From the NCBI RefSeq assembly GCF_001280435.1, contig NZ_LBIP01000013.1:1426001-1490000 (forward strand): 64,000 bases of DNA, given 5' to 3'. Positions within the stretch are counted from its first letter, which is position 1. The number at the start of each line of letters is the position of its first letter. The notes under the pieces were generated by a model, which was not told where the DNA came from, made no database searches, and saw only the letters and a program-made list of their open reading frames with translations. The position numbers and the translations under genes are program-made. This DNA is from Mangrovimonas xylaniphaga. GTDB taxonomy: Bacteria > Bacteroidota > Bacteroidia > Flavobacteriales > Flavobacteriaceae. Shown here piece after piece: positions 27,352 through 38,282 of the stretch.

Positions 27352-27527
27352 GGTTTTAAAGTTTCTTATAAAAATACGGTATGTTTTTTAGAAAACCTCC
27401 ACGCAAGTTTGAAATTGGTTTAATTAAAGTCTATTTACTCCTATTAATTTTAATTAAGGTTTGTTACGTAAAATGCTTAATTACAATATATTTTTACTAA
27501 GGTTTCACTGAACCCAAGTTTGGCATT

Positions 27528-28061
27528 TTATTTTGAATAGTATTTTATCAATATTTTGTTTTTTAAATACCAAGATTTCCCGTAATGGTTTGTTCCGAAA
27601 AAGAAGTCAGGGTGACCATGATAATTAGGGTTACTATCCAATAATTCTTTTTGTATATCCTTCGGAAGCCAGTTGAAATTGAATTCCTCTTTATTGAAAT
27701 TTGGAGTATCATAGTCTGCATTTCTGTCAAACTCATAGAATGTTTCCATTGTTATAGTGTCAAAGTGCAAAATTGCTTCTAAAAGATTGTCAGATGGACC
27801 AGGGACTGAAATCCTATTATTTTGTCCTGAATTGTCAATGTAAGTGTACTTAAATTTCACTTTTGTTGGCCTATAGGTTGAAAAGTCAAGTAGTGCTCCA
27901 AGAGTGTCAATATCCGTAGAAATGGTTTCAGTGATGTTTTTAGATTGCTTTACTTCTTCATTTTTTGAAACCCTTTCAGATATTTTAACAGTTGGCTGAT
28001 TGCAGGATTGCAAAAAACAAATTGTGATTAAAAATGCAAATAGGTGCTTTAAGTTCTTCAT
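27528..28061 (-). CDS. hypothetical lipoprotein
   Basis: A 177-aa protein with a lipoprotein signal (LKHLFAFLITICFLQSC, lipid Cys at 20). The mature part is polar with a Tyr/Phe/Asn-rich C-terminal half (FDRNADYDTPNFNKEEFNFNW). I recognise no domain. It is probably anchored in a membrane facing the periplasm. It is preceded by its own gap and is not obviously in an operon. Confidence 0.6.
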   Translation of the reverse strand: MKNLKHLFAFLITICFLQSCNQPTVKISERVSKNEEVKQSKNITETISTDIDTLGALLDFSTYRPTKVKFKYTYIDNSGQNNRISVPGPSDNLLEAILHFDTITMETFYEFDRNADYDTPNFNKEEFNFNWLPKDIQKELLDSNPNYHGHPDFFFGTNHYGKSWYLKNKILIKYYSK

Positions 28062-28121
28062 TTTGTTAATGGTACATTATACCTCGCTAAGAATACTCCT
28101 TTTGTTTATTGAAGCACATAT

Positions 28122-29720
28122 TTACTTCATTTTAGAAGCCATCAACAAGGCATTATAAAGATTAACAATATGCCCTGATTTTGATAATTTTTGAAATGCT
28201 TGAATGTATGTGGCATCCTTTCCAACCTGTACTTCTAAAGGTAAAGCTACACCAGATTCCATGATGATCTGTTTTACCTGTGAGGCGCTTAAATGCGGAT
28301 AATGCGAACGTATTAAAGCTGCCACACCGGCCACGGCAGGAGCGGCCATAGAAGTACCATTTTCACTTTTATAGGCATTGTTAGGGATGGTAGAATAAAT
28401 CTCGCTACCCGGAGCAAACACATCTACATTTTGTTGGCCATAGTTGGAATAATCGGCTACTACCTTGGTACCATAGGTGGGATTAAGGGCACCCACAACC
28501 AAAAAGTTATTTGATATTTCCTTGCCATTTACAACATCGCTCGGAAAGGAAGCAGTCACATCCAAATCATAAGCTTCATTTCCTGCACTGATTACCAAAA
28601 GGACATCATGTTGTGCTGCATAAATGATGGCATCTGTTACCCATTCACTATGGGTAGAAAAGTACTTTCCGAAGCTTCCATTGATAATTTTGGCACCATT
28701 ATCAACCGCATAACGAATGGCTAAAGCAACGTCCTTATCATATTCGTCGCCATTGGGAGTGCTGCGGATAGCCATTAGTTGTACATTGTTGGCAACCCCG
28801 TCTACTCCAATCTGGTTGTTGCGTTCTGCAGCAATAATTCCTGCCACATGGGTACCGTGGGTTTCTTCTGAATCGTGTGGTTTTACATTATTGTCACCAT
28901 AGCCAACATCTGATAAATCATCTGGATTGTCTCCTGTAGTTCTTCCGTGGAAATCTTTATTCAAATGGTAGTCTAAATGGTCATTGATAAGTACTAAATC
29001 ATTTTTGATAGCCTCTTTGAAGTCTGATAAGGAATCATATCCCACAGTATAGTATTTAACAATTTCAATGGCAGTTAATAACGATTGGTTGTTGGTGCTA
29101 ATACTGTCAATATCAGCTTTGGAATAAGTGCTTTTCTTTAGATGGGTGGACAAGTAATAATCTGCCGTTAACAACTGTGCCGTAATTTTATCGTAAGTAT
29201 CCTTTAGATTGCTGTATTTTTTGAATTCCTCTTCGTATTTAGCTTCTGCTTCGGCATACTGCGGATGGGTGGTGTCTCCCTTTGCCAACACACGGGTGTA
29301 TTCGAATTGCTCGTTGTAAGTATCTCCCAAAAAGTTCCAACCGTGGATATCATCTACATAGCCATTGTTATCGTCATCTATCCCATTGTTGGGAATTTCA
29401 TTGGGATTGGTCCAAATAACATCGTTTAAATCTTCATGGTCAATATCCATCCCCGAATCTATTACCGCTACCACGGTAGTTTTGCCTTGTTGGTTCTCAA
29501 GAAGCTCCTTATAGGCCCTGTCTACACTCATCCCAGGAATGGTGTCGGTCAAGAGGTCCAAATGGCCCCAATGGTGTTCTTCCTTTTCGGTTATGGGTGA
29601 TTTCTTGTAGTAGGACTGCGTGACTTTTTCCATGGAAATACCACTTACTCGGGCACTTCCACATCCTACCAAAAAGGGGGTAATAAGGGCTGTTGCAAAA
29701 ACAAGTTTCAAGGCTTTCAT
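28122..29720 (-). CDS. S8 subtilisin-like serine protease, lipoprotein
   Basis: A 532-aa protein with lipobox LVGC (Cys 20). The catalytic triad is visible: Asp in VVAVIDSGMDIDHEDL (about residue 88), His in ETHGTHVAGIIAAERNN (about 287) and Ser in NGTSMAAPAVAGVAAL (about 456). About 140 residues between the Asp and His motifs form a helical insertion, an uncommon spacing for subtilisins but seen in Bacteroidota members. The oxyanion Asn is in SAGNEAYD. The MBL-fold gene lies 3 bp upstream on the same strand. Confidence 0.92.
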   Translation of the reverse strand: MKALKLVFATALITPFLVGCGSARVSGISMEKVTQSYYKKSPITEKEEHHWGHLDLLTDTIPGMSVDRAYKELLENQQGKTTVVAVIDSGMDIDHEDLNDVIWTNPNEIPNNGIDDDNNGYVDDIHGWNFLGDTYNEQFEYTRVLAKGDTTHPQYAEAEAKYEEEFKKYSNLKDTYDKITAQLLTADYYLSTHLKKSTYSKADIDSISTNNQSLLTAIEIVKYYTVGYDSLSDFKEAIKNDLVLINDHLDYHLNKDFHGRTTGDNPDDLSDVGYGDNNVKPHDSEETHGTHVAGIIAAERNNQIGVDGVANNVQLMAIRSTPNGDEYDKDVALAIRYAVDNGAKIINGSFGKYFSTHSEWVTDAIIYAAQHDVLLVISAGNEAYDLDVTASFPSDVVNGKEISNNFLVVGALNPTYGTKVVADYSNYGQQNVDVFAPGSEIYSTIPNNAYKSENGTSMAAPAVAGVAALIRSHYPHLSASQVKQIIMESGVALPLEVQVGKDATYIQAFQKLSKSGHIVNLYNALLMASKMK

Positions 29721-29723
29721 AGG

Positions 29724-30581
29724 CTAAAAGATATCGTTACAATGTAGGACATCCTTCATGCGAACGCCTTTTTCGGTGTGTTGTACGGTGATGATTTCAT
29801 TATGGGCATCATGTTCCAAAAACAAGTAGAAATTATTGTCGGCTGCCATGTTCAGGAATAGTTCTTTTTCATCAAGGGTCAACAAAGGTCTGGTGTCGTA
29901 GCCCATCACAAAAGGCAATGGCAGGTGACCAGCGGTAGGTAACAAGTCGGCCATAAAACAAATGGTATTTCCTTTGTAATGGATCATCGGAATCATTTGT
30001 TTGTCTGTATGTCCATCGGCAAAAAAGATGTCGAAACCTAAGGGAGAATCTTTTAAAATGTGCCCTTTTGGAAGCTCGGTAAATTTTAGCTGTCCGCTTT
30101 CTTCCATTGGGAGAATGTTCTCTTTTAAGAAAGAGGCCTGTTCCCTCCTATTAGGTTTGGTTGCCCATTGCCAATGATCTGCATTGCTCCAAAACGCAGC
30201 GTTTTTAAAAGCGGGCTCATACCCTGTTCTATCGGCATTCCATTGAATGCTCCCGCCACAGTGGTCAAAGTGCAAATGGGTCATAAACACATCGGTAATA
30301 TCATCTCTGTGGAAGCCATATTTAGCTAAGGATTTGTCTATAGTATCATCTCCCCACATATAGTAGTAACCAAAAAACTTGTCGCTTTGTTTATCGCCCA
30401 TTCCAGTGTCTATCAAGATAAGCCTATCGCCATCTTCAATCAATAAACAGCGTGCTGCAATGTCTATCATGTTATTGGAATCGGCAGGATTGGTACGTTG
30501 CCAAATTGATTTAGGGACTACGCCAAACATGGCTCCCCCGTCAAGCTTAAAGTTTCCTGATTCTATAGGGTAGAGTTTCAT
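29724..30581 (-). CDS. MBL-fold metallo-hydrolase
   Basis: A 285-aa cytosolic metallo-beta-lactamase-fold hydrolase with the zinc motif THLHFDHCGGS (about residues 110-120), a later His in ADGHTDKQ and a conserved Asp in FMADLLPT. The overall layout (LLIDTGMG..., FMTHLHFDHCGG) resembles quorum-quenching lactonase-like and related hydrolases; the natural substrate is unknown. It is probably cotranscribed with the S8 protease that follows. Confidence 0.88.
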   Translation of the reverse strand: MKLYPIESGNFKLDGGAMFGVVPKSIWQRTNPADSNNMIDIAARCLLIEDGDRLILIDTGMGDKQSDKFFGYYYMWGDDTIDKSLAKYGFHRDDITDVFMTHLHFDHCGGSIQWNADRTGYEPAFKNAAFWSNADHWQWATKPNRREQASFLKENILPMEESGQLKFTELPKGHILKDSPLGFDIFFADGHTDKQMIPMIHYKGNTICFMADLLPTAGHLPLPFVMGYDTRPLLTLDEKELFLNMAADNNFYLFLEHDAHNEIITVQHTEKGVRMKDVLHCNDIF

Positions 30582-30663
30582 ATCAAAATATTTTTATGCA
30601 AATTATGAAAAGCCGAAGGATTATTGGGTATCGTTTAGAGAATATTAAGAATGCCCAAAGGAA

Positions 30664-32853
30664 TTAATCAATGGTTTTTTGAAGGCGTTTGCCAAAGTCT
30701 AATAATGCCTTTAACTCCTTGATACTGGCCAAGCGTTCCTTGCTGAAAATAAGCAAACTTTTACCATTGGACTCAATGTGATAATAGGGATTGCTTTCAA
30801 AAAAGAGTACCAATTCATCATTGAAGAAGGATGTAATGCCTTCTACATCTTCACCCAATAAATAAAAGCGTTTGGAAAAGTCGTCGTGGTCTTGGATGGG
30901 GATGTCCTTAAAACCTGCAAGGGCATATACCTTTTCCAAAAAGCCTTCGCGGTCTAAGGTAAAAATAGGCACTTCATTTTCAAGATCAATGTGTAACATG
31001 GTGGTACGCACCACTTCCTTGGCAATAAATTCTCCTTCGGAAAACTCAATATCAAAGAGATTGATGGAATGAATATCGTTAAAAAGACGGTTGTAAATAT
31101 GGTTGATTTGTTTGGTCTTGAAGAACAAAAAGTCCTTTAGAAACAAGGTGTCCTTACACTTGGTGGGGTTATAACCCAATGAAAAATCCTCGGCAATGGT
31201 TTGTAGTTGCGATTGACGTTTGGTTAAGTGGCGTCCAAACAATCTTGTGCCGGAAAGTTTTCTTCTGATGGCCAAAGGATGTTCAGAATCGGCCTTGTAG
31301 GTGTCCAAGCCAACAATTTCAAAATGACCGTCATTTTTGGTGAACATATCTTGGTAACCGTTGAGGTTTTCCATGACCGTATGGTCTACAAAATTACATA
31401 GCGAAAAGTCTACAATAACATCACATTGCGGTGGAATGGCGTCCAGTTTTTCCTTCAGCTTATAGTAGTTTAAAAAACTGCAGAAATGTTTCACACTTAC
31501 ATAATAATTGCCATTGTCCTCTTTGTACATCAGAACGTTGGGTTTCATCAAGTTTCTTACAAAAAGCATAAAACTTTTGTTGATGATGATGTGAATGATC
31601 AACGTGGTAATCACCCCGGAAATAATCCCTGTAATCAAGCCAATCTTAAGGGTTACAAACAAGGTTACAAAGAAGATGATCAGCTGTTCTTTTCCTATAA
31701 AAACAATATTTCTGATCACGGTTGGAGAGGCCAACTTATACCCTGTAAATACCAAAATAGCCATAAGGGCCGGTAATGGCACACGGGTAAGCTGTGTACT
31801 GAACAAAACGATAAAGATCACCAGAAAGAAGGCATGAAAGAAGTTGGATGAGGTATTGCTGCCGCCATTGTTGACGTTTACCGAGCTTCGGGCAATAACC
31901 GTCACCACATTAAGGCCACCCAAAAAACCACTGCCTATACTGGCAACCCCTAGTGCTTTCAAATCTTTATTAACGTTGGAACGTCTGTTTTCAGGATCCA
32001 ATTTATCCACAGCTTTAATGCTCAATAAAGATTCAATGCTCGCAATTAATGTTAGGGCCAAAACACTGGACCAAAAAGGAACACTTCCCAATTGACTGAA
32101 ATCTACAGTTGGTATTTGGGTAATGATTTCGTTAAAATGTGGAATGCCCGAAACCATATAGCTTTTACTGATTGGGTTGTCTTCATGCAGCACCAATTCA
32201 AAATAATAACTAAAGCCAATAGAGAGCAAAACAATCCACATTGGGGCGGGAATCAATTGCAGGTATTTGTTGCGCAGTTTAGGGTAAATAACCATGATCA
32301 CTAAACTTACCACACCAATAATTGCGGCAAAAATTAAACCTTTCCTTTCGTAATGAAGAGCGTCATTGATGGTTACCGGAATTTCTATTAGGTAATCCAT
32401 GGCATCGGTCCGCTGTATTTTGTGTGCCAGCATGATATGGAACTGCTTACCCAAAATGATAAGTCCAATGGCAGCCAACATCCCTTGTATGGCAGAGGAG
32501 GGAAAAAAGTCTGACAGTTTTCCCAATTTTAAAAAACCAAGGGCAATCATTACCAATCCGGAGCAGATAATGGCAGCATAGGCACCATTGAGTCCCAAAG
32601 CTGTAATGGCCACAAGGGTAACGCCCACCATACCATTGCCAGGTCCAGTGATGGTAACATGGCTACCCCCTAGGATAGATACCACAAGGCCACTAACTAT
32701 GGCAGTAATTACTCCTGCAATTGGCGGTGCTTCACTGGCCATGGCCAATCCCAATCCCAAAGGAAGTGAAATAAGGCTGACCACAAATCCCGAAAAAATG
32801 TTGCGAGGGAGTTGGTTAAAAAAGGTTTTTATGTTGTTTTTTCTAGGGCTCAC
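30664..32853 (-). CDS. SulP family anion transporter
   Basis: A 729-aa inner-membrane permease. The N-terminal membrane domain (about 15-440) has the SulP pattern SLPLGLGLAMASEAPPIAGVITAIVSG and ITGPGNGMVG. A STAS-like cytosolic domain follows (about 465-560, CDVIVDFSLCNFVDHTV), and then an unusual extra region of about 150 residues. SulP proteins carry sulfate, bicarbonate or other anions. Overlap of 4 bp with the universal stress protein gene shows coupled translation. Substrate not assignable. Confidence 0.9.
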   Translation of the reverse strand: MSPRKNNIKTFFNQLPRNIFSGFVVSLISLPLGLGLAMASEAPPIAGVITAIVSGLVVSILGGSHVTITGPGNGMVGVTLVAITALGLNGAYAAIICSGLVMIALGFLKLGKLSDFFPSSAIQGMLAAIGLIILGKQFHIMLAHKIQRTDAMDYLIEIPVTINDALHYERKGLIFAAIIGVVSLVIMVIYPKLRNKYLQLIPAPMWIVLLSIGFSYYFELVLHEDNPISKSYMVSGIPHFNEIITQIPTVDFSQLGSVPFWSSVLALTLIASIESLLSIKAVDKLDPENRRSNVNKDLKALGVASIGSGFLGGLNVVTVIARSSVNVNNGGSNTSSNFFHAFFLVIFIVLFSTQLTRVPLPALMAILVFTGYKLASPTVIRNIVFIGKEQLIIFFVTLFVTLKIGLITGIISGVITTLIIHIIINKSFMLFVRNLMKPNVLMYKEDNGNYYVSVKHFCSFLNYYKLKEKLDAIPPQCDVIVDFSLCNFVDHTVMENLNGYQDMFTKNDGHFEIVGLDTYKADSEHPLAIRRKLSGTRLFGRHLTKRQSQLQTIAEDFSLGYNPTKCKDTLFLKDFLFFKTKQINHIYNRLFNDIHSINLFDIEFSEGEFIAKEVVRTTMLHIDLENEVPIFTLDREGFLEKVYALAGFKDIPIQDHDDFSKRFYLLGEDVEGITSFFNDELVLFFESNPYYHIESNGKSLLIFSKERLASIKELKALLDFGKRLQKTID

Positions 32854-33698
32854 TGGACAATCAAAACATCGGTTGGCAATTCGGTTAAAATGTATTCAAT
32901 GTCATGCGGAAACAGGCGGTCCCAAAACGACATTTTTAAAGGGGCATTCATAACCAATAAATCGGCACGCACCACTTCAGCATAATGCCCAATGGAATAG
33001 CCTCGTTTTCCAAAGATAGGCTGTGTTTTTACTAACACAGAGTCTTTATATTCTTGGGGAATTTCAGCAATTATTTTTTTCACCCTAGAGTCTTCTCTAA
33101 GGACCAAACGTTCCTTAACAATATTGGCTTTTCTAAGAGATCTATGGTCTTCAACACTTACCGCTACCTGTTGTTTGGTAATTTCTTCCACGACCGTAAT
33201 CTTGTTGGAACCTAATTTGTTGGCCACAAAAAAGGCCGCCGAAATGGCTTCTTGGGTTCTGGGATCTTTCAACCCGTTTACGACAATATGTTGACACGGT
33301 ACGCGCTGTACCGAAGGCTTGGTGAGCAACAAAATGGAACACTTGGCCTTGCGGGTAATTTTTCGGGCAATGGAACCCACATAGTATTTTAGAAGGTTTT
33401 CACGTTTTAATGCACCAATAATCAAAAGATCAATATTATAGGTTTTTGTAGCCGACAATATCACTTCCACAGGATCTCCAGTTTTAAACACGATTTGATA
33501 GGAGAGTTGTTCAGTAATAAAAGGCTGTAGGACCTCTTCAATTTCTTTTTCTTTTTTTTCAGAAGCTTCCCCAACATGTATCAACAGCAACTTACAGTCA
33601 AAAAATAGAGCTAGTCGAGACGCTTCATAAATGTTGGAAACGAGGTTAGGAGAGAAGGCAACGCCAATGCCAATGGTATGAAAAGGCTTTAAAGTCAA
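32850..33698 (-). CDS. tandem universal stress protein
   Basis: A 282-aa protein with two UspA-like alpha/beta halves. The first (about 5-145) has the nucleotide-binding-like run DLLIIGALKRENLLKYYVGSIARKITRKAKCSILLL. The second (about 150-282) has ADLLVMNAPLKMSFWDRLFP and ends ELPTDVLIVQ. It is first in a two-gene unit with the SulP transporter, overlapping by 4 bp, so it probably senses or modulates transport; that is inference from coupling. Confidence 0.88.
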   Translation of the reverse strand: MTLKPFHTIGIGVAFSPNLVSNIYEASRLALFFDCKLLLIHVGEASEKKEKEIEEVLQPFITEQLSYQIVFKTGDPVEVILSATKTYNIDLLIIGALKRENLLKYYVGSIARKITRKAKCSILLLTKPSVQRVPCQHIVVNGLKDPRTQEAISAAFFVANKLGSNKITVVEEITKQQVAVSVEDHRSLRKANIVKERLVLREDSRVKKIIAEIPQEYKDSVLVKTQPIFGKRGYSIGHYAEVVRADLLVMNAPLKMSFWDRLFPHDIEYILTELPTDVLIVQ

Positions 33699-33810
33699 GG
33701 TTTGGTTTTGTGTTGGATGGGCAAGATACTATTTTTTTAAAAATTGAATATTTTCTATTTCGCGATGAAAATTGACGCTTTTATTGTTATTTTAACAAAA
33801 ATTTGAATGT

Positions 33811-35631
33811 ATGATTGAACTTTCGGGCATTGTAATTTTAGGAATTTTGGCACAATGGGTGGCATGGCGTTTTAAAATTCCTGCAATTTTACCCTTAATT
33901 TTAATTGGGCTGTTCGTTGGGCCCTTTTCTACTTTGATTTCTGCCGATGGTTCCAAGTGGATTCAACCCGTATGGAATGGCGAAAAAGGTCTCTTTCCCG
34001 GCGACAGTTTGTACAGTTTTGTATCCCTAGCCATTGGGGTCGTTCTATTTGAGGGAGGTCTGACCCTTAAGCGCAATGAAATTTCCAAGGTAGGTCCTGT
34101 AATTATGAAACTTATCAGTTTGGGAGCTGCCGTGACCTTTATAGGTGGGGGTATTGCTACGCATTTTATATTTAATCTTAGCTGGAAGATGTCCTTCTTG
34201 TTTTCGGCCTTGATTATTGTAACAGGACCAACGGTAATAGCACCCATTTTAAGGAATATTCCACTTAAAAAGGATGTCTCGGCGGTGTTGAAGTGGGAAG
34301 GTATTTTAATAGATCCTATTGGTGCTTTGGTTGCGGTATTGGTATTTGAGTTCATTAGTATTGGTGATGATGCAGGGTATACTTCTCAAGCATTTATTGA
34401 ATTTGGAAAGATTGTCATCATTGGGTTTTCCTTTGGAACCACTGCAGCTTTGGCCTTGTATTTTGCTATTAATAAGAAGTTAATTCCTCATTATTTATTG
34501 AATGTAGCAGCCTTGTCTGTTGTGTTATTGGTATTTGTAGAATCCGATATATTTGCCCATGAATCTGGGCTTTTGGCGGTAGTGGTCATGGGTATGGTAT
34601 TGGGGAACAGTAAGCTTCAAAATTTAAAGGAATTGCTGTACTTTAAGGAATCGCTGAGTGTACTGCTTATTTCCATTCTTTTCATCTTGCTTTCTGCCAA
34701 TGTGAATATTGAAGATTTGCTGACTGTTTACAATTGGAAAACAGCCATTCTTATGGCAGTAATCATATTTGTGTTGCGTCCGTTGGGGGTGTTTTTAAGT
34801 ACCACAAAATCAGGACTTAAAACTAACGAAAAGCTCTTTATAAGTTGGGTGGGCCCAAGGGGGATTGTGGCCGCGGGGATTGCCTCGCTGTTTGGTACCA
34901 AATTGGTACTTAAGGGTGAGCCCGGAGCTGAATACATTACACCTTTGGTGTTTACTACTGTATTGGTAACGGTATTGTTGAACGCTACCACGGCGCGTTC
35001 CTTTGCCAAATGGGTAGGGGTGTACCTAAAAACCAGTGATGGTATTTTAATTGTGGGTGCCTCCGAAGCCTCTAGAATCATTGCCCGTTACCTAATCGAT
35101 AATGGACGCCATGTGGTGTTAATTGATAGCAACAAGGAAAACATCGACAAGGCCCGCGCCAAGGACTTGGATGCCATGGAAGCCAACGTATATTCCGAAG
35201 ATCTGTCCAACGATGTCGAATTGAGTGATATTGGCTATCTGTTGGCCTTTACGGGAAGTGATGAGGTGAACCGTCATTCCATCAATAAATTTAAAACCTA
35301 TTTAGGGGAATCTGGGGCATACCGTTTGATTTCTTCAGAAGAAATCAAACATCCAGAAACTATTGATAAGGACATGATTTTCTCCACTAAGGACGATTTT
35401 ATCAATTTCAGTGAAGTAGCACGTGATTATCCGGTTATCAACGAGATAGATTTAAGGTCTAAAAAGGATTATTTGGAAAAGATCGATTTCCTAAATTCCG
35501 AACAAAAGATGATTCCTCTCTTCGTAAAGGATCTTACCGGCGAACTGCACATCATCTGCTCTTTGGATAAGGATTTCAAGGTTGAAAAAGGGTATCAACT
35601 GGTGTATTTGGGTAGGCCAGAAGGGGTGTAG
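33811..35631 (+). CDS. Na+/H+ (or K+/H+) antiporter, CPA1 type with TrkA-N domain
   Basis: A 606-aa membrane protein. Residues 1-400 hold about 12 hydrophobic segments with antiporter motifs FEGGLTL, SALIIVTGPTVIAPIL and GILIDPIGALVAV. A cytosolic NAD-binding regulator (TrkA-N/RCK, about 412-530) follows with GILIVGASEASRIIARYLID and VVLIDSNKENI. This fusion is typical of nucleotide-gated cation:proton antiporters. Ion preference cannot be told. The gene diverges from the USP-SulP pair. Confidence 0.92.
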   Translation: MIELSGIVILGILAQWVAWRFKIPAILPLILIGLFVGPFSTLISADGSKWIQPVWNGEKGLFPGDSLYSFVSLAIGVVLFEGGLTLKRNEISKVGPVIMKLISLGAAVTFIGGGIATHFIFNLSWKMSFLFSALIIVTGPTVIAPILRNIPLKKDVSAVLKWEGILIDPIGALVAVLVFEFISIGDDAGYTSQAFIEFGKIVIIGFSFGTTAALALYFAINKKLIPHYLLNVAALSVVLLVFVESDIFAHESGLLAVVVMGMVLGNSKLQNLKELLYFKESLSVLLISILFILLSANVNIEDLLTVYNWKTAILMAVIIFVLRPLGVFLSTTKSGLKTNEKLFISWVGPRGIVAAGIASLFGTKLVLKGEPGAEYITPLVFTTVLVTVLLNATTARSFAKWVGVYLKTSDGILIVGASEASRIIARYLIDNGRHVVLIDSNKENIDKARAKDLDAMEANVYSEDLSNDVELSDIGYLLAFTGSDEVNRHSINKFKTYLGESGAYRLISSEEIKHPETIDKDMIFSTKDDFINFSEVARDYPVINEIDLRSKKDYLEKIDFLNSEQKMIPLFVKDLTGELHIICSLDKDFKVEKGYQLVYLGRPEGV

Positions 35632-35775
35632 TTGGGTTATGTGTGAATGGGTAAATGCGATTTTTTTAAGAACCTTATCCATCTTTATTAGTGTGACAAT
35701 GAAATAGTTCCACAAAAGTCTTATTTCTAGATGGAACACTTGTGGAATTTTTAGGTAATAAATAATTAAAAAAGC

Positions 35776-36261
35776 ATGAGTAACTTCATAGGTATTGGAT
35801 TAGGTAATTCAAACGATGTCTTTGATAAATTAAAAAGGGATCAAAATGCTATTGAAATAGCGATTAATAATCAAGAAAAAGTAGAAGATACAATAATAAA
35901 CTTTTTTACCTATGGATATCATATCAAGGATTGGTTAAAAAAAGAAGGATATGAGGGAGTTGAAGAATATATAAATAACAATTTCGAATTAAGAATTTGC
36001 GCAGACCTCTGTAATGGAGCAAAACATAAAATTTTATCAAAACCACCAAGAGAAAAGAAAGATCAAGTGGATTCTGTTAATCAGTCCGAAATCACTTGGG
36101 ACAGTGCAGTATATTCTTTTGATTCATCATTAAATTTTAATTCCAAAACCTACAGTATTGAACTAGAATCTGGAAGGAAAGTTGAAATACTTTATTTTGC
36201 AAAAACAGTTGTTATGCTTTGGGATGAGTTTATTTTTCGTCAATCAAATGAACAATATTAA
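35776..36261 (+). CDS. hypothetical protein, possibly HEPN-like
   Basis: A 161-aa protein not recognised with certainty. The middle reads INFFTYGYHIKDWLKKEGYEG ... ELRICADLCNGAKHKIL, a pattern of helical proteins in which a DL.N..KH motif closes a bundle, loosely like HEPN-type folds. It has no signal peptide or membrane segment. It is more AT-rich than lepA beside it and sits alone between core genes, so it may be acquired. A shared terminator lies just after it. Confidence 0.65.
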   Translation: MSNFIGIGLGNSNDVFDKLKRDQNAIEIAINNQEKVEDTIINFFTYGYHIKDWLKKEGYEGVEEYINNNFELRICADLCNGAKHKILSKPPREKKDQVDSVNQSEITWDSAVYSFDSSLNFNSKTYSIELESGRKVEILYFAKTVVMLWDEFIFRQSNEQY

Positions 36262-36277
36262 ATATTTAATAAAATAT

Positions 36278-36308
36278 AAAAAGCCCTGTAAACATTACAG
36301 GGCTTTTT
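36278..36308. terminator. bidirectional terminator before lepA end
   Basis: Perfect stem GCCCTGTAA / TTACAGGGC with A5 and T5 flanks, between convergent genes. Confidence 0.9.
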
Positions 36309-36328
36309 GATATCTAGAAGGTACAAGC

Positions 36329-38125
36329 TTAATCGTTAAGCTTTAAAACGGCCATAAAGGCTTGCTGAGGGATTTCTACGTTCCCTACTTGGCGCATACG
36401 TTTTTTACCTTTTTTCTGTTTTTCCAATAACTTACGCTTACGGGAAATATCCCCACCATAACATTTGGCGGTAACGTCCTTTCTAAGGGCCTTAATGGTT
36501 TCACGCGCAATGATCTTGGCGCCAATCGCGGCTTGGATAGGAATATCGAACTGCTGTCTAGGTATTAATTCCTTAAGCTTCTCACACATTTTTTTACCAA
36601 TGTTGTAGGCATTATCGGCGTGAATAAGGGCCGATAGGGCATCTACAGGCTGTGCGTTTAACAGGATGTCTACACGCACCAGTTTGGAGGCGCGCATTCC
36701 AATAGGAGAATAGTCAAAAGAGGCATACCCTTTGGACACGGTTTTAAGGCGATCGTAAAAATCGAATACAATTTCTGCCAATGGCATGTCGAAACTCAGC
36801 TCTACACGCTCTGGCGTTAAATAGGTTTGATTAGTAATCTGTCCACGCTTTTCAATACAAAGCGACATCACGTTTCCGATAAAGTCGGCCTTGGTAATGA
36901 TGGTAGCTTTAATATAAGGCTCTTCTACACGGTTAAGGGTAGAAGGGTCCGGTAAATCAGACGGGTTGTTAACAATGATAACCTCATCCGGGTTTTTGTT
37001 GGTAAAGGCGTGGTAGGACACGTTGGGTACCGTTGTAATTACGGTCATATCGAACTCACGTTCCAAACGCTCCTGGATGATTTCCAAGTGCAACATTCCT
37101 AAGAAACCACATCTAAAACCAAAACCTAGGGCGGCAGAACTCTCTGGTTGGAATACCAATGAGGCATCGTTGAGCTGCAGCTTTTCCATAGAGGTTCTTA
37201 ACTCCTCATAATCCTCAGTATCTACAGGGTAAATACCCGCAAATACCATAGGTTTTACGTCCTCAAAACCACCAATCGCATTTTTGGTAGGCTCCTTGGC
37301 ATCGGTAATGGTGTCACCCACTTTCACTTCCTTGGCTTCCTTGATACCGGTAATTAAATACCCTACATCACCAGCTTTAATTTCCTTTTGAGGATGTTGC
37401 TTCAATTTTAAGGTTCCTACTTCATCAGCAAAATAGGTGTTGCCGGTAGCAATAAACTTAATTTGCTGTCCTTTTTTAATCGAACCGTTGATGACCCTAA
37501 AATAGGTTTCAACGCCTCTAAATGGGTTGTATACAGAGTCGAAAATCAAGGCCTGTAAAGGCTCGTCTGGATTTCCTTTTGGAGCAGGGACACGCTCGAT
37601 AATGGCGGTTAAAATATCTTGGATTCCCAAACCGGTTTTGGCACTGGCAGGAATCACTTCCGAAGGATCGCAACCCAAAAGGTCTACAATATCATCGGTT
37701 ACTTCTTCTGGATTGGCACTAGGCAAATCTACTTTGTTCAACACAGGGATGATTTCCAAATCATTTTCCAAAGCCAAATAAAGGTTGGAAATGGTTTGTG
37801 CCTGAATGCTTTGTGCGGCATCTACAATCAATAGTGCACCTTCACAGGCGGCAATGGAACGGGATACCTCGTAAGAGAAATCTACGTGACCAGGGGTGTC
37901 AATAAGGTTAAGGATATAGGTCTCGCCTTCATGGACATATTCCATTTGAATGGCATGCGATTTAATGGTTATACCACGCTCGCGCTCCAAGTCCATATTG
38001 TCCAATAGCTGATCTTGTTTTTCACGCTCTGTTACCGAGCCGGTAAAATCCAACAAACGATCGGCTAAGGTACTCTTACCGTGGTCTATATGTGCAATAA
38101 TGCAGAAATTTCTAATGTGCTTCAT
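36329..38125 (-). CDS. lepA: elongation factor 4 (LepA)
   Basis: A 598-aa ribosomal translocase-like GTPase. G1 is [15 protein letters not shown], the switch region [13 protein letters not shown]3 [11 protein letters not shown] and G4 NKVDL. The LepA-specific C-terminal domain ends [14 protein letters not shown]. Length and motifs are canonical. The gene is isolated and has a terminator on its 3' side. Confidence 0.97.
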   Translation of the reverse strand: MKHIRNFCIIAHIDHGKSTLADRLLDFTGSVTEREKQDQLLDNMDLERERGITIKSHAIQMEYVHEGETYILNLIDTPGHVDFSYEVSRSIAACEGALLIVDAAQSIQAQTISNLYLALENDLEIIPVLNKVDLPSANPEEVTDDIVDLLGCDPSEVIPASAKTGLGIQDILTAIIERVPAPKGNPDEPLQALIFDSVYNPFRGVETYFRVINGSIKKGQQIKFIATGNTYFADEVGTLKLKQHPQKEIKAGDVGYLITGIKEAKEVKVGDTITDAKEPTKNAIGGFEDVKPMVFAGIYPVDTEDYEELRTSMEKLQLNDASLVFQPESSAALGFGFRCGFLGMLHLEIIQERLEREFDMTVITTVPNVSYHAFTNKNPDEVIIVNNPSDLPDPSTLNRVEEPYIKATIITKADFIGNVMSLCIEKRGQITNQTYLTPERVELSFDMPLAEIVFDFYDRLKTVSKGYASFDYSPIGMRASKLVRVDILLNAQPVDALSALIHADNAYNIGKKMCEKLKELIPRQQFDIPIQAAIGAKIIARETIKALRKDVTAKCYGGDISRKRKLLEKQKKGKKRMRQVGNVEIPQQAFMAVLKLND

Positions 38126-38282
38126 AATTGGTACTTACATGCATAAGATTTTGCAAATATAGTTGATTTATTATGCTTTGTGATGAATTATTTATAACAA
38201 AAGAAACTATAAAAATAACGTAAATCCATAATTGATATAAAAAAACAAATGTTATATTGCAATACTCTAAAGCTAATTTAAC

